From Branchiostoma floridae (taxonomy: Eukaryota; Chordata; Leptocardii; Amphioxiformes; Branchiostomatidae), in NCBI RefSeq assembly GCF_000003815.2, contig NC_049988.1, positions 22,664,827 through 22,728,826 of the forward strand: a DNA stretch of 64,000 nt, in the 5' to 3' direction. The position numbers were made by a program, and so were the translations under genes. A model generated the notes under the pieces. The model searched no databases, had not been told where the DNA came from, and was given only the letters and a program-made list of their open reading frames with translations. Each line of letters starts with the position of its first letter. Position 1 is the stretch's first letter. Shown here piece by piece: positions 21,610 through 33,931 of this stretch.

Positions 21610-23356
21610 AATGAATGAAAGACCTTTATTGTACATTCATGCCTCGATGGGCTAGGTACAGGTCACTGATAACAGACATGACTGATAACAGAATAACAAA
21701 CATATGAAAAAACAACAGGATACAATTTAACTAGTTGAAGGTACTAAGCTAACAGGATGGTCGACATCTTCTCGCTTCTTTGTACAGGTGTAGATATAAG
21801 AACATATAATGTTTGATATACAGGGTTTGTCTAGGCGCATCAAAAATAGAAATTTATCCGTTGCATTAAGATGTTCAAAATATGGGAACTCTTTTCTGAT
21901 ATATTCATAAAGCACAATCCGTTCATTATGGTACAATTTACAGTGTAAAATAAAATGCTGTTCATCTTCTACATGTTGTAGGTCACAAAATTGGCAGACT
22001 CTATGCTGCAGAGGAGTGCGGTTGTGCCTTCCAGTTTCGATATGTAACTTGTGGCAACTAATCCGCAGTTTAGTGACAGCCACTCTGTGCTGTATGTTTT
22101 TCACCATCAGATATTCTTCTTCTTTATAAATAGTCTTGAATAATCTATAGGTTCGTAATTTGTTACCGAAAGATTTGTCCCGGTTCTCATTGTGTATTTC
22201 GGTTCTAAATGTTTGAATGTAAATATCCTTTAATCGTTGGCTGATGGCGTTGGTTATAGGTAATAGGTTTGTTCCTAGAGATATCTGAGATCTCCATATG
22301 TAGGCAAAACCGCATTCCTCCAGTATCTTACGAACGCCGGACGCCCAGCACTTATTTCCATTAGTATCTAGTTGTAATTGACAAGATAGGGCGTCGGTAT
22401 GTAGACTGTCAGCTGGCACGTTTTGACGGATTCTTAGAAAGCGTTTGATAGCGTTCAGGGAGGCTTCCAGTTGAATGGGGTACCTCCCTAATTCCGCTCT
22501 TGTGGCAAGGTTAGATGCTGGTCTGGGGACATTTAGTGCTTGTTTGCAGAATTTAAGGTGAACAGATTCAATGGGACAGGTTTTAGGGCTTTTAAATGCG
22601 CCCGATATTTCTGAGCCATAAAGTAGAATAGCTTTGACACATGCATCGAAAAGTTTGTTTCTAACTGGTAATGAGGCGGTGGCTTTATCTAAAGATTGTT
22701 TTATTCCGAATAAAGCCTTCAGACCTTTGCCACTCAGGTATTTGTTGTTAGCTTTAAACGTGCCAGCTGCACTCACAATAATACCAAGATAAGTATAACA
22801 AGTTACAATTTCTATTTCACGATTATCAAACAGGAGAGAACAGTTTTTAGGTAGACTGCCACCCTTTGTAAATACAATAATTTTAGTTTTCCTAAGATTT
22901 ACTTTTAATTTCCAAAGTGCACAATAATTTTCCAGATTGTTCAAGGAATGCTGTAATCCCTGTTTGGACTCGGAAAAAATTACCAAGTCGTCAGCATACA
23001 ACAAGCACGGGACAGTTTTGCTGTGCATAAGTGGGGGATTACAAGGAGCACCGTCAAATTGGGACACAATATCGCTAAGAAAAAGATTAAATAATGTAGG
23101 GCTTAAGTTACACCCTTGTCTCACACCACAGTTAGTAACAAAAGTTTCAGTCAATCCATTTTTAGATTTAACGCAGTTTATAGTCTTTGAATACATGCCT
23201 TCTATTACTTTTAGAAATTTACCACCAATACCGAGTTTACTCAATTTAAACAAGAGGCCGTTTCTCCAAACAGAATCAAATGCTTTGCTAAAATCAATGA
23301 AGCAAGCGTAAAGTTGACGGTTTTTGTTTAGATATTTGCTAACTAGTGTACTTAAA
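21610..23356 (-). mobile_element. 5'-truncated LINE, near-identical to the ABCG-intron copy
   Basis: The minus strand encodes the C-terminal two-thirds of the same ORF2 found at 53488-56445, ending with SLVPSTS and a stop at 21727. Visible motifs are [40 protein letters not shown] and a terminal C-X2-C...H...C cluster. The 3' end has the AATAAAGGTCTTTCATTCATT tail. The frame is intact from the truncation point, and differences from the other copy are few, so the insertion is recent. It lies antisense in the 3' flank of zinc-finger gene 2. Short TTAAA flanks may be a target duplication. Confidence 0.9.
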
Positions 23357-23780
23357 TTCCATTGTCTCTTGTGTGGTAGGTGCATGATATTGTTTTGGCC
23401 GTACAAGGTCACAGGTCATTTTTTTACATAATAACTTAAAATAATGTTGTATAGTAGTATATATATTTGAAAGAATGGCTCAATACGAGCAGAAAGGATT
23501 TTTTGTAACGTATACCCAGTAAATCACATCATGATGTAACACGCCATTTTTTTGTGTGAACTGCACACGCTGCATATCCGGACATATTTGTCCACTCAAA
23601 CCTGGGTGGCCCACTAGTAGGTACGCAAACATCTAGTTATTGCCGTACCTCGTGAAACACTAAGAAAGAAAGATGGAAGAAAATAAAAGAATAAAAGAAA
23701 GACATTTAAGTCCCGAAAGGCTGTCGGATAATAGTTAAAGTCGCTTAATTCAGATGAAAAATAAAGGGTACCTGACCAAT

Positions 23781-23927
23781 AGTGTAGGCGGAACGTTCTG
23801 CACAATGATGGGTAAGCAGGTATCAAATGACCTTTCACCCTACAGCGTCGGTTACCTCGGCTCCTGACAGACGCAGACGTCGCTTGCAGGAGGATTGTGC
23901 GGCGGTAATAATCATCACTGGAAGCAG
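23781..23927 (+). promoter_or_regulatory. Noncoding first exon/promoter block, zinc-finger gene 3
   Basis: The block runs from AGTGTAGGCGGAACG to the donor CAG|GTAAGAAC (intron from 23928). The acceptor lies 849 bp on, at 24776. About 140 bp further upstream (23640-23780) also matches the sequence before gene 4 (27260-27411). Confidence 0.65.
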
Positions 23928-24783
23928 GTAAGAACGAGATATAGATACAATATCACTGCATATAATGAACTATAGGGAGTAGAGGTCATTCTTATGGTAT
24001 GTGGGCTATACTTAATAGGCAGAAATGTATGACTTTTTAGGGTGACGAAAATGGGCATGGGGAGGGGGGCATCTTTACCCCCACGTAAACAGAGGAAAAC
24101 ATTGTATTTGCTCCGTATCTTTTCCAAACAAATTATGAACTGGCCAGACCGCTGTCACCATGGTAACTGGAGGTGTAGCAGACACCATGTGGTGTTCGGA
24201 TACATTTAGGGCTAGATTATAATGAATGGTTTTGTGTAAGACTAAACAGATCTTGTTTAAGACAGCCAGTCTACCCAGCAAGAGCCCGATAAATTTACTC
24301 AAGATGCCATTGGGGTTATTTAGGTCATTGGAAGAGTCTACTGTAAAATGGGTGGTGCTTTTATGAGGGGTGATTTGCTGTTGGCAATCAAAAAGGGATT
24401 GGAGCTAAAATGAGATGTGAATTTTGATGAAAGTTAAAAAAAAAGAATACTAGTCCATTCTTGGGGATAGATTGCTTATTTTATCATCTCTAATTTATCA
24501 CTTTCTGTCACCAGATACTTGTAATTAACGTGACTAGTACATAGAACGTTATATTGGAAACATATACATTTTGTAATTGCAAAAACACAACAACCAGAAA
24601 ACAACACCTAACCGTTTAGGCTTGACTTCATAAAGGTAAAAAGTTTGTTTACAAACAAACGTTATCTATCTAGTTTTGCTTGGCTTATTTTATCTTCTCT
24701 ACTAGATTTCTATTCCAGTAGGTTCTTCTTTTGATTGATCTTTCTCTCCTTTTCTTATATTTTTCTATTCCACTAGGTTCGAC

Positions 24784-26286
24784 ATGGCAGAAGCAAGTAA
24801 TGGGTCTCCTACTGCTGTTCCCCAGAACGTCTGTGATGGGTCTCCTACTGGAGTTTTGTGTGTCAGGGATACAAGCACAACCAAAGACAAACCCACAGCG
24901 AGAATAAACACTTCGGCCAGTCAACCGGTATCAAACACCGATGCAAAGCCCTACATGTGTGGGGAGTGCGGATACAGGACAGCATGGGGGTCTCACTTAT
25001 CCCAACACATGAGAACACACACAGGGGAAAAAACATTCAAGTGTGACCAGTGTGACTATTCTGCTGCACAAAAATCCCACTTGGACAGACATCTAGCCAA
25101 ACACACCGGTGAAAAGCCCTACATGTGTGGGGAGTGTGGGTACAGGACAGTTCACAAGTCTGCCTTATCCAAACATATGAGGTCCCATACCGGTGAAAAA
25201 CCCTACAAGTGTGACCAGTGTGATTATTCTGCTACACGAAAATACAGTTTAAACCAACATCTAGCCATACACACCGGTGAAAAGCCCTACATGTGTGGGG
25301 AGTGTGGGTACAGGACAGTTCACAAGTCTGCCTTATCCAAACATATGAGGACCCATACCGGTGAAAAACCTTACAAATGTACCCAGTGTGATTATTCTGC
25401 TGCACGAAAACACAGTTTAAACCAACATCTAGCCATACACACCGGTGATAAGCCCTACATGTGTGAGGTGTGTGGGTACAGGACAGCAAAGAAGTCTCAT
25501 TTATCCGAACATATAAGAACCCATACAGGTGAAAAACCTTACAAGTGTGACCAGTGTGACTATTCTGCAGCCAAGAAATGCGATTTGGACCGACATTTAG
25601 CAAAGCACACTGGTGACAAACCCTACATGTGTGAGGAGTGTGGGTACAGGACAGCTCAGAAGTCTCATTTATCCGAACATATCAGAACCCATACAGGTGA
25701 AAAACCCTACAAGTGTGACCAGTGTGGCTATTCTGCTGCACTAAAATCCAGTTTGGACCAACATCTAGCAAGGCACACTGGTGAAAAGCCCTACATGTGT
25801 GGGGAGTGTGGGTACAGAGCAGCTCAGAAGGCTGACTTAGCGAAACATATGAGGACTCATACCGGTGAAAAACCCTACAAGTGTGACCAGTGTGGCTATT
25901 CTGCTGCACTAAAATCCAGTTTGGACCAACATCTAGCAAAGCACACTGGTGAAAAGCCCTACATGTGTGGGGAGTGTGGGTACAGAGCAACTAAAAAGTG
26001 TCATTTAGCCGAACATATGAGAACCCATACCGGTGAAAAACCCTACAAGTGTGACCAGTGTGACTATTCTGCTGCACAGAATTCTACCTTGAACCAGCAT
26101 TTAGCCAGACACACTGGTGATAAGCCTTACATGTGTGGGGAGTGTGGGTACAGGGCGACTAAGAAGTCTAACTTAGCGCGGCATATGAGAACGCACATAG
26201 GTGAAAAACCCTACAAGTGTGACGAGTGTGACTATTCTGCTGCAGTGAAATCTGCATTGGACCGGCATTGTAAAACACACCGCTGA
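24784..26286 (+). CDS. C2H2 zinc-finger protein, gene 3 (16 fingers)
   Basis: The product is 500 aa and the most complete family member. A leader of about 55 residues (MAEASNGSPTAVPQNVCDGS) is followed by 16 intact C2H2 fingers. Odd-numbered fingers are of the CGECGYRT type ending HMRTH, and even-numbered ones are of the CDQCDYSA type ending HLAKH. The repeating unit is therefore a two-finger module of 56 residues (168 bp). Linkers are TGEKP or TGDKP. Variation is concentrated in the recognition-helix segment (for example AKKSHLSE, VHKSALSK, AQKADLAK), consistent with sequence-specific DNA binding. The reading frame ends normally with KTHR and a stop. The gene is likely transcribed from the noncoding exon at 23781. 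Confidence 0.93.
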   Translation: MAEASNGSPTAVPQNVCDGSPTGVLCVRDTSTTKDKPTARINTSASQPVSNTDAKPYMCGECGYRTAWGSHLSQHMRTHTGEKTFKCDQCDYSAAQKSHLDRHLAKHTGEKPYMCGECGYRTVHKSALSKHMRSHTGEKPYKCDQCDYSATRKYSLNQHLAIHTGEKPYMCGECGYRTVHKSALSKHMRTHTGEKPYKCTQCDYSAARKHSLNQHLAIHTGDKPYMCEVCGYRTAKKSHLSEHIRTHTGEKPYKCDQCDYSAAKKCDLDRHLAKHTGDKPYMCEECGYRTAQKSHLSEHIRTHTGEKPYKCDQCGYSAALKSSLDQHLARHTGEKPYMCGECGYRAAQKADLAKHMRTHTGEKPYKCDQCGYSAALKSSLDQHLAKHTGEKPYMCGECGYRATKKCHLAEHMRTHTGEKPYKCDQCDYSAAQNSTLNQHLARHTGDKPYMCGECGYRATKKSNLARHMRTHIGEKPYKCDECDYSAAVKSALDRHCKTHR

Positions 26287-27411
26287 AGAACACGTGTGAG
26301 GCATGTTATTTCGGGACATCTTAAGGAGACTCCTTTATCTGGACTGATAGCGTACGAGTTTTTTTATGTTATCTTTTTTATGCTAGCTGAGCTAAAAAAT
26401 AGTCTACAACATAGGCCATCTGCTAGTAGCAAATATATTATGCTGTATATGCAGCATTCAACATGCATGTAAGAAGAACACTCAATGTGCGTGTCTTATT
26501 TCAATATTTGAGAATAAGCCATCTCACAGTTACGAGCGTGCATCTGCTGTAGTGATGTCACCAGTTTTCAAAGTTCTATATCCGTCCCGTCTTTGTATTA
26601 AGGCAACGGCCTTCAGCATTTTGAAGACTCTGTAATCTTTAGTTGTGTGGAGTTTCCTGAGAAAGGCGGTTATGCCGACAGACACCTAAAGTCAGATTTG
26701 AGTCTTGAAAATGTCCAGGTGGAAAATAAGGCGCCCTCCTCGGGAAAGTCTTTCCAGTCTTTGATAGTACGCGGGAAAATGATCTCTGCCGATACAGTGT
26801 ACTACTTTGAGTGGCTTGGTATGCGGCCGTGCGCATATGGCGGGAACACCGGACTGTTGGACTAAGTTGGGGCCTCGTCATGTGAAGCAGCCTGTGTGAC
26901 ATAAAATGTAGTTTTAGTGATTCATGGCTGATATGTAAGAACATAACTGATTACTGAAAATAAAGAAGTCTAATAAAAGTACAGATTCCATTCCATCGTC
27001 TCTTGTGTGGTAGGTGCACAATATTGTGCTGGCCGTACAAAGTAACAGGTCAGTTGTATTTTCTTGACATAACAGGCCACAATAATGTTGTATACTAGTA
27101 TATATTTCAAAGTATGGCCCAGGACGAGCAGAAAGGAAGTTTTTGTAATGCATACCCGGTAAACCACGCCAAATTTTTACTGAACTGCACAAGCTGCATA
27201 TCCGGACAGATTTGTCCACTCAAACCTGGGTGGCCCACTAGCTACGTAAACATCTAGTTATTGTCGTACCTTGTGAAACACAAAGAAAGAAAGGAAGATG
27301 GAAGAAAATAAAAGATTAAAAGAAAGACATTTAAGTCCCGAAAGGCTGTCGGATAATAGCCAAAGTTGCTAAATTCAGATGAAAAGTATAGGGTACCTGA
27401 CTAATAGTGTA
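26287..27411 (+). other. 3' flank of zinc-finger gene 3 with AATAAA signals
   Basis: AATAAA occurs at 26959-26964 and 26972-26977, with the poly(A)-like segment shared by genes 0 and 2. From about 27200 the sequence repeats what precedes gene 3 (23580-23780). No coding region is supportable. Confidence 0.55.
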
Positions 27412-27418
27412 TCCCCAT

Positions 27419-29140
27419 GTCCCCAGGAAAAAAGTGAGGCCACAATCCAACAAACCTTGGATAACACCCCAGATTCGCAAAGCTATGCGTAAGCGGTCTG
27501 AACTTTTTTCCAAGGCTAGGAGATCCAACTCCAATGAAGCCTGGGCAAAGTTCAAGAGGTGTAGGAAGGGCGTTAAGCAGAGAGTTAGGAAGGCCCATAG
27601 GGATTATGTCTCCAACTACCTGGAGTCTAACATCGAGGATAATCCAAAGGCCTTTTGGAGCTATGTCAAATCCATCAGACAAGACTCTACTGGTGCGTCA
27701 GCCCTAAGACATCAGGGGGTGCTAACATCTGACCCCAAAGAAAAAGCCGATGCACTGGGGGCCCAGTTTGAGTCAGTGTTTACCAGGGAGGATAAGACCA
27801 CCGTTCCTACCCTTGGCGAACCCAAAGCTCCAACTATCCCCTCCCTTAACATCACAGTGGAGGGGGTAGCCAAACAGCTCTCCTGTCTTAACCCCAGCAA
27901 GGCCACAGGACCAGACGGATTACCACCTCGCCTCCTGAAGACTGTAGCCGAACAAATTGCGCCAATATTACAGGTCATATTCTCCCAGTCAATATCTACG
28001 GGAGATGTTCCTGAAGATTGGAGAACAGCTAACATCGCTCCAATCTTCAAAAAGGGGGACAGAACCTTGCCATCAAACTATAGGCCGGTGTCTCTGACAT
28101 CGGTCTGTGGTAAAGTGCTTGAACACATCGTGCACAGCCACATGATGAAACATCTAGACGCTCATGGCATTCTGTCCCCTGCGCAACACGGCTTCAGGAA
28201 GGGTCTGTCCTGCGAGAGCCAGCTGGTGCTTACCCTCCAAGACCTGGCCAAGAACATGGACCAGAACAAACAGGTCGATGCCGCGGTGCTTGACTTTAAT
28301 AGCAAAGCATTCGATACCGTGCCACACGAACGTCTGCTGAGCAAGCTCGAGCACTATGGTATTTCTGGCCTCCTTCAGTCTTGGCTTAGGGCCTTCCTTA
28401 CGGAGAGAACCCAGAGGGTTGTCTTTGACGGTGGAACATCTAAAGCTGTCAAGGTCACCTCTGGAGTTCCGCAGGGTACTGTGTTAGGCCCTCTGCTATT
28501 CCTGCTCTATATTAACGACCTACCCGATTCCGTTGGCTCACATGTTCGACTGTTTGCTGACGATTGCTTGATTTATCGAACTATCAGCAAGCCTTCTGAC
28601 GCACAAGGGCTGCAGTCTGACCTCGATGCGCTAACAGAATGGCAAAATCGTTGGCTCATGTCGTTCAACCCCTCTAAATGTCACATCCTCCATATCACCC
28701 GTAAAAAGCACCCCATCATAACTCAGTACTCCCTCTGTGGAGAAGCCCTTACCGGTGTTGATAGACTGGAAGCAGTTCAGCGAAGAGCAGCACGTTTTGT
28801 GATGCGGCGGTACCGCCGCACCTCCAGTCCAACTACAATGTTAGAAGATCTGCAATGGAACAGTCTACAGGCCAGAAGGAAGTCTGCCCGCCTTACCATG
28901 CTTTATAAAATGAAACATAACATTGTCCACACAGAAGGGTTGAGAGGAAAACTACAACCCGCCCCAACCCGAGCGAGACGTTCTCATGACAGGCAGTTGG
29001 TTCGACCTGTCTGTAAGACATTGTACCGAAAGGCCTCTTTCTTGCCGCGCACTATAAGTGATTGGAACCTGCTACCACAAGTGGCTGTCGAAGCCTCTAC
29101 CACTGACACGTTTGTGTCAATGGTCTCCGAGCGTATGTGA
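27419..29140 (+). pseudogene. LINE reverse transcriptase with internal deletion
   Basis: This is an open frame of about 570 codons. It contains the thumb/palm motifs NPSKATGPDGLPPRLLK, IFKKGDRTLPSNYRPVSLTS, FRKGLSCESQL, AAVLDFNSKAFDTVPHERL, SGVPQGTVLGPLLFLLYIND and the FADD catalytic motif. An extra residue sits in DFNSKAFD where DFSKAFD is usual. After CGEALTG the protein jumps to VDRLEAVQRRAARF and so lacks about 80 residues that normally carry YLGV and LVRPHLEY. It then finishes with a normal C-terminus at 29140. Confidence 0.85.
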
Positions 29141-29247
29141 CAACCTAAAACCTTGGCCGGTGGCCTCGACCCTTGACCACCCATAAGCGACAGAATAATC
29201 AACGAGATGATTGCGGTCGCTTCAACCGGAAGAGGAAGAGAGGTGTT

Positions 29248-29850
29248 AAGTCCCACCCCTATCTTGGAGTACAACTGTCCGACGATTTGCGGTGGGACAC
29301 CCATATCAACCACGCCACTAGCAAAGCTGGTAAGGTCCTAGGAGTCATTCGGCGCAACTTGACCCATTGTCCATCTAGGGTCAAGGCCACTTGTTACAAA
29401 GCGCTGGTACGGCCCCACTTGGAATATAGTGCCATCGTCTGGGACCCGTACACCAACAAAGGGATACAGGCGGTGGAGGCCGTCCAGCGCAGGGCAGCCC
29501 GAGTGACCCTTAATGACTACCGGCAGACTAGCAGCGTGACACACATGCTTTCAGACCTGCAGTGGTGCCCTCTCTCCGAAAGGAGGAGGAACGCCCGCCT
29601 CACCTTTTTCTATAAAGTAGTCAACAATTATAATATTAACATAGACGCCAGCAATATTCTGAAGCCTGCCCAAGGGCGCACCCGGGGTAGTCACGACTTC
29701 AAATATCAACACATATTCGCACGCACCGACATCTACAAACACTCTTTTTTCCCACGCACAATTCCCGAGTGGAATGCCCTGCCTGGCACGGTTGTAAGCG
29801 CTCCCAACGTTGAGCACTTCCGTGCCAGGCAGGCGGCCTGCCCGCCCTAA
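29248..29850 (+). pseudogene. Second LINE C-terminal fragment, same strand
   Basis: It reads SHPYLGVQLSDDLRWDTHIN, then CYKALVRPHLEYSAIVWDPY, VEAVQRRAARVTLNDYR and FFPRTIPEWNALP. It supplies exactly the segment missing from the preceding frame and repeats its C-terminus, so the insert is a head-to-tail chimera of two related copies. Confidence 0.85.
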
Positions 29851-29936
29851 CCCGGGAGCCTCAGCTCCCCCCCCCCCCTACTTTTGCCCCTCGCGGGGTC
29901 ATTTGGGGGTATATATGCAGCTGCAGATAGTGTAGG

Positions 29937-30066
29937 CGGAACGTTCTGCACAATGATGGGTAAGCAGGTATCAAATGACCTTTCAACCTACAGTGCCACT
30001 CACCTTTCACCCCTTGCTGCTCCAGACAGACGCTTGCAGGAGGATAATAATCATCACTGGAAGCAG
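29937..30066 (+). promoter_or_regulatory. Noncoding first exon/promoter block, zinc-finger gene 4
   Basis: This is the family block ending at donor CAG|GTAAGAAC (intron from 30067, acceptor at 30932). It is slightly shorter than its paralogues, lacking the TTGTGCGGAGG segment. The LINE insertion ends at its first bases. Confidence 0.65.
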
Positions 30067-30690
30067 GTAAGAACGAGATATACATACAACATGACGACAT
30101 TATCATAAACTATAGGTGGTAGAGGTCATTTCTACAGTATGTGGGCTATACACTAGGCAGAAATATAAGACTTTGACAAAAGGTGACGAAAATGGGGGTG
30201 GGGAGGGGGGCATCTTTACCTTCACGGAAACAAAGGAAAACATTGTTTTTGCTCTGTTACTTTTATCCAAAGAAATAATGAACTGGCCGGACCGCTGTCA
30301 CCATGGTAACTGGGTGTGTAGCAGACACCCTGTGGTATTCCGTTACATGTAGCAAGTATCAGGACAAAGCTCGAGGGGCTGGATTATGAATGTGTTTGTG
30401 TAAGACTAAACAGATCTTGTTTAAAACGGCTAGTCTACCCGACAGGCGACCGATAAATCTACTCAAGATGCCGCTGGGGTCATTTAGGTCATTGGGAGAG
30501 TCTACTGTAAAACAGATGGCACTTTTATGTCGGGTGATTCGCAATGAGCTGTAGCCAATCACATAGGTCTTGAAGCTGTGACTTTAGACGATAGAGAAAA
30601 TAAAACTGATTCCTTGGGAATAAACTGTTCATGGCATTATTTTTATCACTTACGGTCACTTTAAAGTGAACCTGATTAGTATATGTAGGA

Positions 30691-30691
30691 T

Positions 30692-30765
<74 letters not shown>
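30691..30765. repeat. (AT)n microsatellite
   Basis: An AT run of about 75 bp with one AA interruption lies in the intron of zinc-finger gene 4. It is the expanded counterpart of 2959-3006. Confidence 0.97.
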
Positions 30766-30770
<5 letters not shown>

Positions 30771-30939
30771 AATTGCAAAAACACACAAACAGAAACCAAA
30801 AAAACACACTCAATCGTAAATAGCTTTTTAGGCTAGACAATGTATATGTAAATATAAACATTATTTGCTTGCAGTCATCTAGTTTTAGATAGTCTATTTC
30901 TTCTTTTCCAATATTTTTTTCTACTTCATTAGGTTCGAC

Positions 30940-31767
30940 ATGGCAGAAATAGGCAATAAGTCTCCTACTGCTGTTTCCCAGAACGTCTGTGATGGGTCTC
31001 CTTCTGGAGTTTTATGTGTCAGGGATGAAAGTAAAGCCAAAGATCAGGCAACAGCGATCAAAACCAGTTTGGTCAGTCATACCGGTAAAAAGCCATACAA
31101 ATGTGACCATTGTGACTATTCTGCAGCAGATATGTCGACCTTGAACCAACATCTAGCCACACACACTGGTGATAAGCCCTACATGTGTGGGGAGTGTGGG
31201 TACAGGACAGCTAAGAAGTCTGAGTTATCCAGACATATGAGAACTCATACTGGTGAAAAACCCTACAAGTGTGACCAGTGTGACTATTCTGCAACAAGGA
31301 AATACCATTTGGACCAACATCTAGCCAATCACACTGGTGATAAGCCCTTCAAATGTGACCAGTGTGACTATTCTACTGCACGAAAACACAGTTTACACCG
31401 ACATCTTGCAAGACACACCGGTGATAAGCCCTACATGTGTGGTGACTGTGGGTACAGGACAGCTCGGAAGTACGATTTATCCACACACATGAGAACTCAT
31501 ACCGGTGAAAAACCCTACAAGTGTGATCAGTGTGACTATTCTGCTGCAGATAAGTCCACCTTGAACCGACATCTAGCCATGCACACTGGCGACAAACCCT
31601 ACATGTGTGGGGAGTGTGGATACAGAACAACTCAAAAGTCTACCTTATCCCGACATATGAGAACCCATACAGGTGAAAAACCCTACAAGTGTGACCAGTG
31701 TGACTATTCTGCTGCACATAAGTCCAACTTGAACCAACATTTACAATTTACCCATGCACAGTGGTGA
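30940..31767 (+). CDS. C2H2 zinc-finger protein, gene 4 (8 fingers)
   Basis: The product is 275 aa and the closest paralogue of gene 1, with the same leader, the same eight-finger order and the same early end after an H-X4-H finger plus AQW. It differs in the second finger (CGECGYRTAKKSELSRH instead of CEKCGYRTAYKSDLSVH) and at scattered residues. The start is the ATG after the TAG acceptor at 30932. Because both copies keep all zinc ligands after duplication, the shortened form may still be under constraint. Confidence 0.9.
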   Translation: MAEIGNKSPTAVSQNVCDGSPSGVLCVRDESKAKDQATAIKTSLVSHTGKKPYKCDHCDYSAADMSTLNQHLATHTGDKPYMCGECGYRTAKKSELSRHMRTHTGEKPYKCDQCDYSATRKYHLDQHLANHTGDKPFKCDQCDYSTARKHSLHRHLARHTGDKPYMCGDCGYRTARKYDLSTHMRTHTGEKPYKCDQCDYSAADKSTLNRHLAMHTGDKPYMCGECGYRTTQKSTLSRHMRTHTGEKPYKCDQCDYSAAHKSNLNQHLQFTHAQW

Positions 31768-31933
31768 TAAGCCCTACATGTGCGGGGCGTGCGGGTACAG
31801 GGCAGCTCACAAGTCTCACTTATCCCAACACATAAATACGAACACAGGTGAAAACCCCTACAAATGTGGGCAATGTGACTATTCTGCAAGAAGGAAAGCT
31901 GCATTAGATAAACATTCTAAAACCCACCGGTGA
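31768..31933 (+). pseudogene. Frame-shifted 3' finger remnant of gene 4
   Basis: It has the same out-of-frame continuation as after gene 1. HSGDKPYMCGACGYRAAHKS is followed by a last finger ending KTHR and a stop. The E-to-A change in CGACGY and the CGGGGCGTGCGGG variant distinguish it from the gene 1 copy. Confidence 0.8.
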
Positions 31934-31944
31934 AGAACCAATAG

Positions 31945-32012
31945 GGGTTGTACTAATAGCTCCATGGAGCCAGTTACGTCGAGCCAGCTCCACGGAGCTA
32001 TTAGTACAACCC
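31945..32012. repeat. 19-bp perfect inverted repeat, copy 2
   Basis: The arms at 31945-31963 and 31994-32012 are perfectly complementary. Arm sequence is identical to 4186-4253, and the loop differs by one base (CATGGAG versus CATTGAG). Confidence 0.85.
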
Positions 32013-33780
32013 TGCGCCCAACCTACCAGCTATGTGGAGCCAGCTCAATGCACTTTGCCACGTTTCACGTCACTTTCAATAGAAATTTATAGTTCGCTTT
32101 GAATGCATGTGGTGGAAATGCAATGAATCAGTTCTCAGTACAATTTTAGATACGCATCACTTCTCATATATATTGCAGAGAGTGTACCTATATTTTTGGC
32201 ACGTAGCCAATAGGTTTTACTTAGGGAACATTTAGTAGAAAGCTCCTGTTTTGATTGTATTAAAGCTTCGGTTTGATCGTATTAAATCCATTATTTTTTT
32301 TTCTTCATATAAATTTCAGCTTTGCTTAGAATCATATATCTTACTCCAGGTCTTTGTTTGGATTGTGTATATGCTTGCAGTTTTACATATGGATAAAGCA
32401 ATGGGCCCAAAACAACACGTTGTTTTACAAGTTTGATGAGTAGTGAAATAACACATGAGAAATGGTGAATGTCATGATGCATTATTGTACAATTGTAGAC
32501 ACGCTTCAGTTCTCATATATATTGCAGAGAATGTACCCATATATTTTTTCAGGTAGCCAGAAGATTTTGTTTTACATAGGAGAGTCTAGAAAGTGATAAA
32601 ATCGTGGTTTGTCAAATGCTTTACTACTTCTTCAATATACGTTTCCTAAAAACAGGAAACACAAAATGCGAGCGCTTAAAACTTGCAACTTCATTGTTTT
32701 CATGGAAGACTGATTACTTTTTGTTGTTGTAGTAAACGAGGAAAATGTCTAATGCCATGATAACAACCTAGTATTTATAGATGGAAGGTCCTTTAAAAAT
32801 TTTCTTTATAAAAGCTGGTATACTGTGCTCATGTGAGTCTGAACCACTGAAGAAACCATATTGGTCAAGCCGATCTGTGCATGTGTGGCACTAAACTAAA
32901 GTTACCAGCAGGAACTGCGGCTCCTGCTGTCTTACTAAGGGGTGACTGTGGCGAGAAAGATGTCGGTTAGCGTGAGGATCAGTCCGCTCTATATATGATA
33001 ATTGTCCATCGTTTTGACATCATTAACAGTTTGTACCCAAACCTGTGTTCCACTCATGGCGTCTTTCTCTTTACCAAGGCAGCCCGGACACACGTAAGTC
33101 CTGTTTTAGAACAAATCTTTCATACTTGTTCTTCCATCTGGAGGTTGCTTATTTTGCTTCAAAAGATGCTGTAGCAAAACTCCAACCAAGCAAACGGCTC
33201 CCCCTGGCGCCCAAGGTTATACTGCACCGTTAGGTAATCCCCACACTTGATAACATTTTGACATGAAAATAGAATTTATAAATAGACAAGCAAATAAAAC
33301 AATGTTGCATTTATTCAACATATGTGTGACAGACTAAATTGATAAAATTTTACCCTGTAATTTTTATCAATTGATTGCAAACATTATTCCTTCCTGTAGC
33401 GCTGCATATCCGGACACATTCATTTGTCCAGTAGTACTCCACTCACAACAGGGTGGACCGCGGCAAATTCGATAATTGCGCTGTACTCATACTGCTAATA
33501 TTAACATTAGAATAATTCATTTCTCTTAAAAGACGGTCTATTACCGAATTATGATAATAAGCTTATAAAGCTTGTTTACATATAAAGAGACACATTATGT
33601 ATAACGGAACACAGTGCATTATCAGTCACCAATGCAAGGCACACAATGTCTGAAATGTGATTACGTTAACAACTGATTATTTCTGTGCTATGTATAAAAG
33701 AGATGTGAAGGAAGGAAAATTAACAACGGAAAAAATTTAAAAAAACGGAAAGGTCGCATAACAAAGGGCAGCTCCTCTGA
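32013..33780. other. 3' flank of gene 4, no gene seen
   Basis: This is homologous to 4254-5969 after gene 1. It is AT-rich with no supportable coding region. Confidence 0.6.
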
Positions 33781-33931
33781 AGTGTATGCGGAGAACGCTG
33801 CACACTGAATGTGGATAAGCAGGCAATAAATGACCTTTCACCCCACAGTCCCAGTCACCTTTCACCCCTTGCTGCTCCAGACAGACGCTTGCAGGATTCA
33901 GTGCGGAGGTAATAATCATCACTGGAAGCAG
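33781..33931 (+). promoter_or_regulatory. Noncoding first exon/promoter block, zinc-finger gene 5
   Basis: The block starts AGTGTATGCGG and ends at donor CAG|GTAAGAAC (intron from 33932). The intron is 2650 bp, three times that of genes 1, 3 and 4, because two transposons sit in it. The acceptor is at 36581. Confidence 0.65.

Larger units (their letters stand above)
27412..29936 (+). mobile_element. Rearranged CR1/L2-group LINE with 8-bp TSD
   Basis: The insertion is bounded by ATAGTGTA (27404-27411 and 29937-29944). The uninterrupted site, AATAGTGTAGGCGG, is visible at 23779. The insert lacks the endonuclease and starts inside the linker before the reverse transcriptase. The 3' end is C-rich with GCCCCTCGCGGGGTCATTTG and then ATATATGCAGCTGCAG. 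It separates the far-upstream part from the first-exon block of zinc-finger gene 4. Confidence 0.85.
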
